From Pachyseris speciosa (taxonomy: Eukaryota > Cnidaria > Anthozoa > Scleractinia > Pachyseridae): a stretch of 64,000 nucleotides of DNA. Below are positions 11,351-21,997 of the stretch, one piece after another (positions within the stretch are counted from its first letter, which is position 1; each line of letters opens with the position of its first letter). The notes beneath the pieces were generated by a model that was given only the letters and a program-made list of their open reading frames with translations, ran no database searches and was not told the DNA's origin. The stretch is taken from NCBI GenBank assembly GCA_016490735.1, contig JAEMWC010000007.1, forward strand, positions 1,030,001 to 1,094,000, read 5' to 3'. A program made the position numbers and the translations under genes.

Positions 11351-11777
11351 AGAATGTGTAATACAGTAATAGCCCACGTATAAGAACCTGAATTTTCCAA
11401 TTTAGCCTAAATAGGCTCTTATATAAATGGTACTTAAAGGAAATTTAGGCTACCAAGGTTCTTAAAATAGGTTCTTATATTTTTATATGAATTTTATCTG
11501 AATATACTATATATATGATAAATATCATCTCATAATACAGTATAAATCATTTATTTGTACCATAGAGAAATGCCTATATGCAGTTCAGTGCAGGTACAGT
11601 ATATGTCCTTAACAAAACATAACAAAGAAACTCATTCAGCAGTTTCAACTTTTACACTTTTACAGCAAGCCCACCTAGCTTAAAATTTTAACCTTAACAG
11701 GTTCTTATGTGCAGTGGGCTTAAAATGAAAATTTTAGCCTAACAGGTTCTTAAAACCCAGGTTCTTATACATGGGCT
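11351..11777. mobile_element. Nested short TIR element, CAGTAATAGCCCA family
   Basis: The inverted ends start TAATACAGTAATAGCCCA and extend ~30 bp (to TATAAGAACCT). The interior contains repeated TAGGTTCTTA motifs in both orientations. Equivalent insertions lie at 42,355-42,795 in E7 and 52,711-53,158 in E8. E1 keeps only the first few bases of one end, so it has lost the insert. AT-rich, no ORF. Confidence 0.8.
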
Positions 11778-11994
11778 ATTACTGTATTAGATAATATTCT
11801 TTGTATGGGAATTTACTTTCTCCCAATTAATCTCCAGTCATGCAGTTTTTTATGGTATCAACTTAGATGTATTTGCATGACAAAGTCTTATTAAACTTAA
11901 AACTTAAAATTAAACTTAAAGTAAGCTCTTTCTCATCAATGTTCACATCCTTTGGACTTCCTTCTCCTGCATGCAGTCTTTCAATTAATTTTAT

Positions 11995-12183
11995 TCATAG
12001 CTGGTCACACCAATCTTGTGGTATGTTTGGATGACATTTGGCACTAATGTTTAATGGGATTTTTGATGTTTGATGAAGTATGTTGTGCAATTTCAAATGT
12101 ACATGGAGGAATGTTAGACTAGTCCTTACCTTTCTTGCAAAATAGAAAATCAATTTAAGTTGGCTAACACGGATTTCCAGCAC
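11995..12183 (-). other. Conserved 62-codon antisense ORF (E3 copy)
   Basis: Same frame, stop and internal GTAAGG donor as the E1 version, with scattered substitutions (NINAKCHSN becomes NISAKCHPN). See also the neighbouring minus frame 12,232-12,444, which contains FKKKSSCSSGQPSARLSNL and is also recoverable in E7. The product is not recognised. Confidence 0.35.
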
Positions 12184-13230
12184 TTTTGCTTTGGTGAATC
12201 ATTACCTTAAATCCTCATACTACATTGTTAATTACCTTGATAGTGATATCAACCCGAATGCCCAATATTTTATTATCAAGTTGCTTAGTCTTGCACTTGG
12301 CTGGCCAGAAGAGCAGCTGGATTTCTTTTTGAAAACACTGTAGGTGCATTGATTGATGAGCTTAATGTCAGCAAGAAGTTTTTGCGATAGTAAGGTCAAG
12401 AAGTAACTGATCAGAACAAACATCTTGGTCTTAATGCATATCATCTAAATATTTTTATTGATTTCCATGTATCTTTCTTTCATAATTTTTTTGAGGCATA
12501 CATATATCCAGAGGATACACAATTTCTGATTTCCAACGGTCTCATGGAAGGCTTTGGATAACTGAAATTGCATTCATATTGAAGTGATGATCTGAATCAC
12601 TATATATCTGATGTCGGATACTGATTCAAAAATAGCATTCAGCAGGCTTCTCCACCAATTTCTAGTGGCTCTAAACCATAACTAAGTAGCCTACAGTTGA
12701 ATGGGAAACAGACCTGTCCTTAGGTATTGCTCTAAGATGTTAAGAAATGTTTTGTTTTAAAAATGTATAGATGCAAACTCGCGTTGCAGGTTCTTTTTTA
12801 TACAAAGTATTAAAGATTAGTTAAAAAAAACCTACCTCAATATTTTTATTTTGCTTTTTAACATCTCCAAACTCAATTTGCAAAGGAACTTTTATTGCCT
12901 TATTCAATAGAACGCTTTTTTTGGGGGGGGGGGGGAGGTGGGGCGTCCAAATCCTTAAAAGGGGGTTCATATCTGCTAACAGTTCTGGACTAGGGGGTCC
13001 AAATCTGATCCACAAGCAGATCTGGACTGGAGGGTGCAAATATGCAAAGGGTCCAAATCCACTGTGCCACTGGCTCAGATCACCTTTCCATACTATTTTT
13101 TACAGCATTGGGTCTGTAGCTTGAGTGAAGTCAGATGGGTGATATGACAAGCAGACTATATGTAAATGCCAGTAGAAAAAGAATGCTTTTGGAGCTCCGC
13201 TTTTAGGCTTGGCTAAATATATATATTAAA

Positions 13231-13674
13231 GATAATGATGACAGTTTCACACCTTCGCCTACAGAAATACAAACAAGTTTTAAAGGTAGACCTAAATTTG
13301 ATATTTCCTGTAAACAGCTGGAATACTTAGTTGAGAATGGAGTTAATGCAACTGACATAGCCAAAATGCTTTGCATAAGCGTGAAAACAGTGTACAGAAG
13401 GTTGGAAGAAAATGGCCTATCGATCCGTGATACATATGCTATTCTTACGGCGCAAGAGTTAGATGATATTGTCAGAAATATCATACAGGAACTTCCCAAT
13501 TGTGGCTACAAAAGCATGCGTGGTCATCTGCTATCTCATGGATACAACGTACAGGAAAACCGTATCAGCGAGGCTATGAGAAGGACTGATCCAGATGAGA
13601 CTGTTGTGAGAGCACTTCAAATTCGTGTGGGTCACCGGAGAGCCTACAGTGTCAGAGCACACCATAATAAAATT
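13231..13674 (+). pseudogene. Integrase-core-type transposase, N-terminal fragment
   Basis: One open frame gives GRPKFDISCKQLEYLVENGV, an HTH segment (DIAKMLCISVKTVYRRL), then LTAQELDDIVRNIIQELPNC, GYKSMRGHLLSHGY and an RRTDPDETVVRAL-like stretch. This is the N-terminal half of a family of metazoan transposon proteins that carry a retroviral-integrase-type (rve) DDE core after this region. The frame runs into the minisatellite at ~13,674, so the DDE core is absent. The upstream side abuts the 3' end of E3, so no start codon can be assigned. Inactive as it stands. Confidence 0.65.
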
Positions 13675-13860
13675 CTCGTTACGATATAACATTATCAGGT
13701 ACGACATAATGCAGGATAATGGCATCTGGCTACGTTACCGGTTACGACATAATGGTATTCTGGATACGAGATCACATCACCGAGTACGACATAACAGCAT
13801 ACCGGGTACGATGAGACAGAACACCGGCAAATACAATACAATACACCATACGGTACGATC
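13674..13860 (-). repeat. Minisatellite, ~41-bp unit, right array (inverted)
   Basis: Reverse-complement copies of the 1-290 array: GTTACGATATAACATTATC, CTGGCTACGTTACCGGTTAC and GTACGACATAATG recur at roughly 40-bp spacing, four to five units, increasingly decayed to the right. It replaces the 3' half of the transposase fragment. Confidence 0.75.
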
Positions 13861-14140
13861 CAATAACATTTTTTGTCCAATATTCCCCTCCATAGAATTT
13901 GCACTGATCCATGTAAACAGGCGGTCCAGGTACAAAATTCGTCCGTGCAAAAATTTGTCCGGACCCGTGTAAACGTCGCCTAAGTGTTTGTTTTCAGCCA
14001 AAGAATTAGTGCGCGCGCGATGAAATGTTCTAAACAAATACTTTAGCGCGAATTGAGTCTGATTGTGTGTTCAACTTCGGTTTCCTCTCACGGATGAAAA
14101 GCATTTCGCGGATTAGACAGTCAAACTTTCCCTGACATTT

Positions 14141-15012
14141 CTACAAAACGGAGAACTGTTTTAAAAACTCGGGGTTTGAAATTCCGTGGCAACCTTTCAC
14201 ATGTGCACCGACGGCTGAGGCACTGTGTTCTTCAATTCGCTGATGGAGATGACGAGTAGTGTATCCGATATAATCTGTATCGCACAGATCACATTTATAT
14301 TGACATACAACACATTGTCGGCTTTTCCTTAATTTTAAGTTGCTCGCCAAATTTTGGACTCGTGAATACCGTTTATATTTGGTTGCCGATGTTGTTGCCA
14401 AGATCTTTAAGCTGTTTTCGAACGATGTTCCTAGATCTCTGATCTTTGAAAGTAGTATGACTCAACGATGTTTCCCTCTGACATGGTGTTGTTCTTCTGA
14501 GCTTGATCATTTTCCGTCAAAAAGACTGAATTCAGAAACGAGGCAACGATGGCATCAACCAGTCTATCCGGGTGTCCCAGCTTAAAAAAAACATCCCCTT
14601 AAGATAGTCGCATTCTTTTACGACCAACCACGAAGATGAAAGGCGGTAGGCCCAGTGTAACATGGTTTTAATCAATGATTTCTTGTAGTGCATGTCTACG
14701 TGGCTCTGAAAATGTAAAAGGAGACCATTGTTCGTTGATTTTAGGTATACGCTGGTTACCAGTTCACAGCCTTTCTTTTCTATCATCATGCCAAGGAATG
14801 GTAACTTGTTGTTGTCGGCTATCTCTGTAAAGTGGATAGATGGATGACACTCATTCAAAGTTTCTCAGAAGTTCGTTGCACTTTGAATGTCTGACATAGA
14901 AGATAGTGTGTCATCGACATATATCATATAAAATGAAGGTAACTTGTTCCCACGGCTGAGGCGTTCTTCAACAGAGTATAGGAAAACGTTTGCTACAAGG
15001 GGGCCTAACGAT
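14141..15012 (-). pseudogene. Penelope-like element: RT palm to GIY-YIG, decayed
   Basis: Read on the minus strand the order is LGPLVANVF and YVDD (palm, ~14,920-15,010), then KLPFLGMMIEKKG and ELVTSVYLKSTNNG (14,700-14,850), a linker with RSRNIVRKQLKDLG (about 14,410-14,470), then QCVVCQYKCDLCDTDYIGYT followed by HLHQRIEEH (GIY-YIG endonuclease, 14,200-14,330). This order is diagnostic of Penelope-like retroelements. Stops and frameshifts separate the three open pieces. The fingers and N-terminus are missing because the sequence turns into an inverted copy at 15,012. Confidence 0.85.
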
Positions 15013-15290
15013 GATAGAAAAGAAAGGCTGTGAACTGGTAACCAGCGTATACCGAAAACCAACGAACAATGGTCTCCTTTTACATTTTTAGAACCACCTA
15101 GACATGCGCTACAAGAAATCATTGATTAAAATCATGTTACACTGGGCTTACCGCTTTTCATCTTCGTTGGAATCAGTCGTAAAAGAGTGCGACTATCTTA
15201 AAGGGATGTTTTTTTAAGCTGGGACACCCGGATAGACTGGTTGATGTCACCGTTACCTCGTTTCTGAATTCAGTCACATCCCTCCCCCTA
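15013..15290 (+). pseudogene. Inverted partial copy of the same Penelope-like RT
   Basis: On the plus strand MIEKKGCELVTSVYRKPTNN and KSLIKIMLHWAYR repeat, with differences, the segment encoded at 14,540-14,790 on the minus strand. It starts exactly where the minus-strand palm coding stops, giving a head-to-head junction. Frames are broken after KECDYLKGMFF. Confidence 0.8.
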
Positions 15291-16335
15291 CCCCAACCGA
15301 CGAAGCACCACAGTTTCTTTAGACAACTGACATTTGAATCTACTTCCTCAACCAGACCCTATATCTATATTCTGCCTTTGCTCTCCGACAATGGAAAAGG
15401 CGAACTTTGAATCGGCAAAGATTGGTCATGGATCCAAGCTAGATGTAACAGCCCAAAATCGGCCTTAAAATGACTTAGCGGATGAGGAAAAAAGTAATGG
15501 CTGACCGCATTTTTTTTTTGTTTTTGTTTTGTTTTTTTTTTATTTTTTTATTGTTATTTCAGTTTTATTGATTTTATTTTATTTATTTAGTTTGGAAAGC
15601 TTATGAACGGGGAGCAGAGGAGCATTATTATTAAAACGCCCTATCATGATCAATTTAATGAATCTTAATATCAAAAAAAAGGCTAGCTCAAGACATATAA
15701 AAATTTATCATTACAAAACTCCAATAGCAAAATGTTGAATGATAGCTGATATAGCTCAAAACTAAAGTTTTCCGTTGTGAAATAGTTAACTAGAAATTAC
15801 CATTGGCTTTCCTGCATGTGCCAGTTCCAGTTAATACTCAATGCAGCTAATTAAAGCCATCAACAGGATTTTATGGGTAAATTTTGGAGATCAGCTGAGC
15901 CGTTTCTTCTCCTTGATCCCTCGCTTTACCTCCTTCCAACATAAATTTCTTATTGGTGCTCATTTTCTCATGCGCACTCTCTTTCTTTTTATCTTCATCA
16001 GAAAGAAGGCAACTACTATATGACTCAATCTTAATCAAAATTACCATTTGCCATATTTTGACATTTCGATGTTGCTAAATATCTCAACTGGTAAGAATCC
16101 ATGTTAGTAGTAACACCAGAAATTTTACGCAAATCAAAGTAAAGAATAAGGATTTAGAAGAAAGGGGTGGGTAAAGGCCTTAGCGAGCTTAATATAGTTC
16201 CAAACGTGCAAAATGAAAGTAAGAGGATGGTAAGTTTTTGAAATTACCATGTTTCTCTTAATCCAGAAATTATCGCACTTATAAGCAGCTCAAAAAGGTA
16301 ACTTACAAAACAGAAAGAACTTAATCCTAGTTACC
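15291..16335. other. No recognisable gene; T-rich tract
   Basis: Holds a T/A-rich tract (15,510-15,590) and short open frames without motifs. There is no splice-bounded ORF. Confidence 0.5.
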
Positions 16336-16375
16336 AGTGCACGTTGTTCCATTGCCGATGAATTCTGAGGTTCTT
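16336..16375 (-). pseudogene. Truncated EGF exon end
   Basis: Minus-strand sequence encodes GFIGNGTTCTG next to a GTAACTAG donor, the last third of an EGF exon. It matches the exon at 58,610-58,732 more closely than the nearer EGF exon at 17,121. Homology stops after about 40 bp, so the cysteine-rich front half is gone. Confidence 0.6.
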
Positions 16376-16831
16376 TGGGGTCACAAAGGCGAAAATTACA
16401 GACCAGTGAGTGCAATCAATGCGTTATCCGCGTCGCGTTAAACGACTGAGCAGGAAAATGTGGAACAGATTTCAAGAAGTGGAGTCGAAGTTTGCTGCTA
16501 ACGAATTTTAACTTCGAATTATATTTTTGTCCGAAAAAGGTTAAGGCAAAGTCGCGTATTTTGCGGTGTTGTCCGGGGGTGTGTTTGGTTTTGCAACAGA
16601 AAAAAAGTCATATTCAATGAAAATTAGAAGTTTTGGTCAGTTTAGAGGGTGATAAAGTCAAAAAAACTAATTTGGCAATAACAATGGTTCATTTCGAACA
16701 TAGTGCGGGATTTGAGAATGTTGTGGTTTTCAAGGCATAGTCCAAAAACGCACCATATTTGGGTAAATCGGTTAACTTGTAGATAGGAACCAGCCTAGGT
16801 GCAAATATGTAGTATTATGTTGTCATATTAC

Positions 16832-16961
16832 CTGTGCAAGTCCTTCCGTCACAAAGAATCCGATTTTACAAGTACAGTGGTAAGTAACCGCAAGGTGAAT
16901 GTTGTTGCATATACAGCTTTTACGTCACATACCGGAGAAGAAGCAGTGCATTCATTGATGT
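16832..16961 (-). pseudogene. Decayed EGF exon, duplicate of 17,121-17,243
   Basis: Keeps [12 protein letters not shown] and the donor (GTAATATGAC), but small insertions shift the frame in the middle and change a conserved Cys codon to Tyr. It is ~7 bp longer than the intact exon. The flanking intron is duplicated too, with a period of about 289 bp, so this is a local tandem duplication followed by decay. Confidence 0.75.
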
Positions 16962-17120
16962 CTAAAATAAGACAACATGTTAAACTACAGGCGTAATGCA
17001 CGCAAAGCATGAAATATTAACATGGAATATTTTATTATGCTACACAAAACGTCTTTAGCTTAGAGGTATACGTAGAGACCAGCTTAGTTGCAAATATCTA
17101 GCATTATGTTGTCATTTTAC

Positions 17121-17243
17121 CTGTGCAAGTTCTTCCGTCACCAGAGAATCCGAGCTTGCAAGTACAGCGGTAAGAACCAAGGGTGTTGTTGCATACAGCA
17201 TTTACGTCACATACCGGAGAAGAAGCAGTGCATTCATTGACGT
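17121..17243 (-). CDS. EGF-like (calcium-binding type) domain exon
   Basis: A 123-bp exon with CTTTTTTCAG-like acceptor and GTAAAATG donor, both phase 1, the usual symmetric module for EGF shuffling. It encodes [28 protein letters not shown] and [11 protein letters not shown]: six cysteines with the D-V-N-E-C start and aromatic spacing of calcium-binding EGF domains. Extracellular; probably part of the same secreted gene as the exons at 17,968 and 18,973. The intact spacing suggests it is functional, while its neighbour at 16,832 is dead. Confidence 0.85.
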
Positions 17244-17497
17244 CTGAAAAAAGACAACATGTTAAACTTACGTGCGTAATGCATGAATAAGCATAACAAT
17301 TAGCGAGGAAAAGCAATTATTTTAGATTTGGGACCTATACATACCAAATACTATAGCGTCTTTCTAAGCTACATATTAGATAGTTACGTTCCACAAGAGT
17401 TATGTGATAGATGGTGTACGTTGTAGGTAAGGACATATAGGTCTATGCTAAGAATGACAAGAAGAGCACAGTGAAAAAGGATGAAAGGTAAGGCGAG

Positions 17498-17625
17498 ATG
17501 GAGGAAAAAGCGATACTTAAAACGATGATAACAGAGATCAAGAGGATGGTGAGAAAAATGATGACGATGAAGATGACAATGATCACGACTACGACGACGG
17601 TGACGATGTGGATGCTGATGGTGAC

Positions 17626-17676
<51 letters not shown>

Positions 17677-17865
17677 GGTGGTGATGTTGATGTTGATGGC
17701 AATGATGATGATGATGACGACGACGACGACGACGATGATGATGCTGATAATGATTACGACGACGACGACGAGGATGATGATGATGATGATATGGCGATGG
17801 TGTTGGCGAAGATGATCGCGATGATGGTGATCGTGATGGTGATTAGAATAAGTAGAATAAGGGGA
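17498..17865. repeat. GAT/GAC/GGT trinucleotide-rich low complexity
   Basis: Runs of GATGAT, GGTGGT and GACGAC within the intron between the EGF exon and the exon at 17,968. They create long Asp- or Met-rich open frames that are artefacts of the repeat. Confidence 0.9.
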
Positions 17866-17967
17866 GAATGATAGTTAATAATAAATGTGATAATCGCGAT
17901 GACGATAATGGAGTCATTACTTCGAAAGATTGTATGGTTAAACCAAAAGTGATGGAGTTTAACTTAC

Positions 17968-18114
17968 CTTCCGTCTTCATGTCGCAATACGCAAGCACCG
18001 CCATGTCCGGTTTTATGGAAGACAGCCAGTATTTTCCGCTGGCCGCTTGTGCCTCACTCGCTTTTATTTCTTTGCATGACTCGGCTACCAGCTCAGGGAT
18101 GGAGCCGAGATGAA
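17968..18114 (-). CDS. Exon with SCKEI...YCDM motif
   Basis: A 147-bp symmetric phase-1 exon bounded by TTGCAATTCCAG and GTAAGTT. It encodes LGSIPELVAESCKEIKASEA, then AASGKYWLSSIKP and AYCDMKTEG. A Cys followed by a polar helix, a GKYWL-like strand and a CDM motif are typical of the start of fibrinogen-C/collagen-C-like modules in cnidarian secreted and skeletal proteins. Lies between the PAN and EGF exons in transcript order. The rest of such a module is not seen in the window, so the assignment is tentative. Confidence 0.7.
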
Positions 18115-18349
18115 CTGGAATTGCAACAAAAATGATATTGTGAGAATGAATACATGAAAATCATATATTTGAACTGTGGATTAAAGAATGAATATGTGAA
18201 TGAACATCGCAGTTATGTACACTACGTAAGCAGAAGAGAAAATAAAATCTGAAAGAGAAAAAATCAGGCTTTATTGTCACTACTGTTTAAGTAGTATTCA
18301 TAACTGCGATGATCATTCACATATTCATTATTCAAAAATGATATTCTTG

Positions 18350-18910
18350 GTTTTCACGTGACGTCATAACAAATAAATTCGAAAGTAAACATACTTTTGC
18401 GTTTTTATCTTCATCACGTAAAAGAAATTTTACAAATGTATTTACTTGCTTGTTTTCATGGTCAGCTCGATAGCGGGCTTTGTTGTGAAAATAGAGCAGT
18501 TTGAATTTTAGATATTGTCATGGTGGGTGACACAAAGATGGCTGTTCAGAAACGTGTCATTCATATGAAAACATCGATTCGCCATGTGGTTTTCAGGTCT
18601 GGAAAGCGTCTATGTGTATGTTTGCAAACTTTACAGAGAAAAGGATAACCAAAGTGAATTACAAATGTTTTCATTCGTTTCCGGCCGCCATATTGATGCC
18701 CTGAGAGGAACATCAACATGGCGTGTCTATACTCAACATTTTGGCGAATAACCCGAGTTAGAGATATCGCACAGCCCTGAGACTTTGACATGTTGTTTAT
18801 TTATTACTCGTCTGCAATATCTCAATTTCTTGACTTTGTCTATGAAATGTTTGATGATTTTATGAGTAATGATTTTTTTTTACTTATGTGATGTGCACGT
18901 GTCTGAAAAC
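18350..18910. repeat. Dispersed repeat, related to 22,240-22,745
   Basis: Shares blocks such as AGCGTCTATGTG, CGTTTCCG-CGGCCAT, CCCTGAGACTTTG, ATGTTGTTT-ATTTATTACTC and AATTTCTTGACTTT with the second copy. Both are preceded by TGACGTCA. It lies in an intron here and upstream of the RAG1-like gene there, so it is either a mobile repeat or a duplicated promoter-proximal block. Confidence 0.7.
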
Positions 18911-18972
18911 CGATATTTTCTCTTCGTTTATGTTTGGCATTTGTCATACCTAATTACTAACTTTCAGTTTAC

Positions 18973-19289
18973 CTCTATTTATGTCCCGTCTAAATAATAT
19001 CTGTCTGCATCAGGAATGAAATCCTCCGGTTGGCCTCCTTCGTCCGATCACTAAACTCGCACATGTGAAGAGACATCACAAAATTGAAACTCTGACATCG
19101 ATCATCTCTGCGACAGACTAACAAGCAATCCAGCCCAAGGTCAGCAATCGTCGTCTTATAAATGTGTCGCTGTAGCATCCATCCATAGATGGACTGTTCA
19201 GATCCAAAAGCAGGGCATTGCTGAGTCTCTGCCCCACAGAGCGTTTGATCAAAGGCAAGGATAATTGAAAAAATTAAGAAACTTCTCAT
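18973..19289 (-). CDS. First exon: signal peptide plus PAN/apple domain
   Basis: ATG at 19,289 starts MRSFLIFSIILAFDQTLCGA, a clear signal peptide. It is followed by CPAF, DCLLVCRRDDRCQSFNF and MCEFSDRTKEA, the cysteine pattern and SFNF/CEL-like motif of PAN/apple domains, which bind proteins or carbohydrate. The exon ends at a GTAAAC donor. After TKEA the frame needs two single-base additions (one C, one T, both in short homopolymers) to reach PEDFIPDADRY-like and RRDINR ends. Without them it stops early. Expected job: secreted or cell-surface adhesion. Confidence 0.75.
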
Positions 19290-19469
19290 AGCACCAGCGT
19301 TAGTGTAGTTTTGACCTTTCGAAATAGCCTAGAAAGAAACTAAAATAGTCTTCACATTTGCAATCCTCAGAATTTTGTAAATATTTAAAATTTTGTAAAA
19401 TATTCTATGCACAATCAATTAAACGGCACGAATACTCAAAATGTGTATTCCCTTTAATACGATGTTGAA

Positions 19470-19574
19470 TGATATTTGAATTAGATTTAAATCGAGCTCA
19501 GAGAATTGTAGTGAGCTGAATATCTTATTAGATAAGCAACCAATTAGCAGGGTTGAGCATGCCAAATCATTAGG

Positions 19575-19608
<34 letters not shown>

Positions 19609-20078
19609 CACATCAGAAAATTATGCAGAAAGATATCCTCGGCAATCGGTGCCTTGAAGCGCATTAGGTCCCTCATTTTTCAGTCCACTGCAGTACAAAT
19701 ATATAACGCTTTAATCCAACCTCATTTCGATTACTGTGCGCCTGTTTGGGATGGATTGAGTTCTGATGTTATCTATGTGAGAAACTACAAAAATAGCAAA
19801 ACCGAGCTGCTAGGGTTATTCTGCGAGCCAACTGCGAGGTAGATTCAAGCCTGCTGTTTGAAACATTGAAGTGGGACCAGCTATCATTAAGACGAATAAA
19901 GCATAAAGCTATAATGATGTTTAAGTCCCTCAATGGGTTAGCCCCAGTGTAGTTGCAACAATAATTCAGTGAGAGACACACAGACTATGACTTGTGCGAT
20001 TCTTTCCGTAAGTTAAACTTACTCAAGCCGCGTACTAACTATTTGAAACGTATTTTTAGCTATAGCGGTGCCTCACTG

Positions 20079-20110
<32 letters not shown>

Positions 20111-20189
20111 CAGATCAATTGGGAAGTTTAAGAAGGAAATCAACCGCGCACTTGAAACATTCGATTCCCACTCGGCAATCTTGTCAATC

Positions 20190-20254
<65 letters not shown>

Positions 20255-20302
20255 TTTTAATTTTTGCAAATGATTGCAATTAAAATACTATTGTTATTAC
20301 TG

Positions 20303-20388
<86 letters not shown>
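19470..20388 (+). mobile_element. 5'-truncated non-LTR retrotransposon, (ACT)n tail
   Basis: Frames carry ISRVEHAKSLGLIIDDRLSW, HIRKLCRKISSAIGALKRIR and IQPHFDYCAPVWDG, then after frameshifts KAIMMFKSLNGLAP, YSGASLWNSLPESIR and FKKEINRAL. This is the C-terminal third of a jockey-superfamily reverse transcriptase. The 3' UTR contains a (TA)n run (20,192-20,250), AATAAAG, and ends in ~17 ACT repeats. Palm motifs are absent and stops interrupt the frame. Confidence 0.85.
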
Positions 20389-20479
20389 TTTCCCTAGCCC
20401 GGTCTAGGGCCTTGAAAAAGCGATCCGGTCGAGACTATAAAGGACCCGAACTTGACACCCTCCATATCACCAAAATATT

Positions 20480-20640
20480 TATTCGATGAAATTAAAATGC
20501 CTCAGGACCTGCTAAAGCGTTTCCAAGTGCTTAAGAAATGCAAAACTAAATTTGACTGTTTAGTGTACGAAATGCTTTTTATAAGAGCTTTGAAGCCAAA
20601 TCTCAACGTGCAATCAGACTCCATTCGTGCGAAAGTATTT
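20480..20640 (+). pseudogene. Penelope-like element C-terminal tail
   Basis: Frame LLKRFQVLKKCKTKFDCLVY then MLFIRALKPNLN and QSDSIRAKVF matches the helix-rich tail after the GIY-YIG domain of cnidarian Penelope-like proteins. The catalytic part is missing. An AT-rich 3' UTR with a conserved-looking GGAGTCACGACTACTCCGAA follows. Confidence 0.65.
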
Positions 20641-20649
20641 TTTATAATC

Positions 20650-21343
20650 TTCGAACCCTCTTATGTTAATTTTTTTCGCGCCAAAACCGCTTTAAATGCT
20701 GTAATTTGCATGATCTCGTTTATATTTTTCTTCATAATGGAGTCACGACTACTCCGAAACGTTGGATTTTACCATTCTTTTTTAGTTTTATGAAAAAAGA
20801 AATGGCCGCCCACGAAACATAAACGGGACACAGTCAACTGGAACCCAGTCTTCTCAGTCGACACACCCAAACTAGAAACGACGTAACGAACACTTCACTC
20901 TCGTAGACAAAGAAATAAATAAATAAAATATCGCTGGCAATTTTTTTTGCGGATTACCACTGTACACTGGTTCCCAGACTCCTGTTCCCGGTTCCCCGTT
21001 CCCCGTTCCCGGTTCATGGTATTGTTAACATCCTGTCTAAATCCTTTTCTCCAGTTGTTGACTCTATTTTCGTGTGGTCAAACTGATGGACTCTATTTTG
21101 AGAAATTGTTGTTTGTGGTTTGTATATTTTCATAACCTTTAAAATGATTGGAAGTTTGTTTAAGTTTAGCTATTTAAGTGAACCTAAGCTCTTGGAAAAC
21201 AACACATTGGTCGGTTAATGGTATCCTACCAATGGCTTCTCTCAGATTGCTCATGGAGAGAGTGTAACTTCTATTCGGCCGCTTTCTCTGGTCAGAAGCT
21301 GAGTCACTTTCACTTCCAAGTTCATTGTTGCTTTACTCCACAA
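20650..21343. other. No recognisable gene
   Basis: Contains the 3' flank of the Penelope-like tail and a short C-rich direct repeat (TTCCCGGTTCCCCG, 20,983-21,015). Nothing else supportable. Confidence 0.45.
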
Positions 21344-21721
21344 TCAGGTTAACATTTTTAATTCTTTTGGAGGCCTCCCTCGTGTCTTCTTAACACAGAT
21401 TACACAGTCATCACTGTGTGGAACCCATGTTGCCGCAGTTAGGTTGAGGTTTTCAGCCAAGTAACAAACATTACTCCATTTTGCTCGACATCTCCTACAT
21501 ATTGACTGTGGGTGGACATTTGTTGAATCAACCAATACGGAAACCTTTCAATTTTTAGCATTTAGTCAGCAAATTTAAAAGTCTCCTCTTTTCGTTCCCC
21601 TGGTTTGTGTCTGTCAGCATGTAGCATCAAGCATCAACCTTTCGCTTTATGTTTTTAATTTTGTTCCCACAAAGTCGACAACTTGATGCCAAAAGTTTCA
21701 TGTGGGTTTCCATGATATGAT
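21344..21721 (-). pseudogene. RAG1-N-terminal-like zinc-binding exon
   Basis: After a CTTTTTAG acceptor the minus strand reads MKLLASSCRLCGNKIKN, then (after apparent one-base losses) LVDSTNVHPQSICRRCRAKW and LTAATWVPHSDDCVIC followed by RGRPPKEL. CxxCGN, DxxHPxxICxxC and WxPHxxxCxxC in this order are the layout of the zinc region N-terminal to the RING in RAG1, and of RAG1-like proteins common in invertebrates. No RING and no DDE core are seen downstream. One in-frame stop and two homopolymer shifts interrupt it; these could be errors or decay. Its role, if any, is unknown. Confidence 0.55.
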
Positions 21722-21997
21722 CTAAAAAGAACACCAAACAACATCAACATTACTTTGAAAAACCACTATAACACGAAGTAGTTTGGTTGTTTAAGAAACA
21801 GCTGTTTTGGTGTAGTGTTACCAGCCTCTAGACGGCTCTTGAACCACGAACTTCCAAGATAGTGTACCAGAAATCTAGGTTGTCTACCATCTTCATATTT
21901 CAGACGATAAAATTTTATCGATATAACAATCGGGGAATAATGTTTAGATCTTCAAAAATCATTGAATACAAGATTATGTCGATAAATGTCCACCTAC

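Larger units (their letters stand above)
8847..13227 (+). mobile_element. E-family element, long form, copy E3
   Basis: Colinear with E1 but without the left TIR. Contents: conserved ORF (8989-9576 as the longest open version), antisense ORF 10,104-10,292, embedded short-form terminus 10,990-11,032, retrotransposon C-terminal scrap 11,044-11,164, nested short TIR element 11,351-11,777, antisense ORFs, then the family's 3' end (GGAGCTCCGC then TTTTAGGCTTGGCTAAATAT). It stops four bases before a transposase gene fragment. Confidence 0.8.

Noticed and set aside
17498..17871. Asp-rich and Met-rich ORFs
   Set aside because: Produced by GAT/GAC/GGT repeats in an intron.
20068..20283. Tyr-Ile repeat ORFs
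   Set aside because: Translated (TA)n in a retrotransposon 3' UTR.
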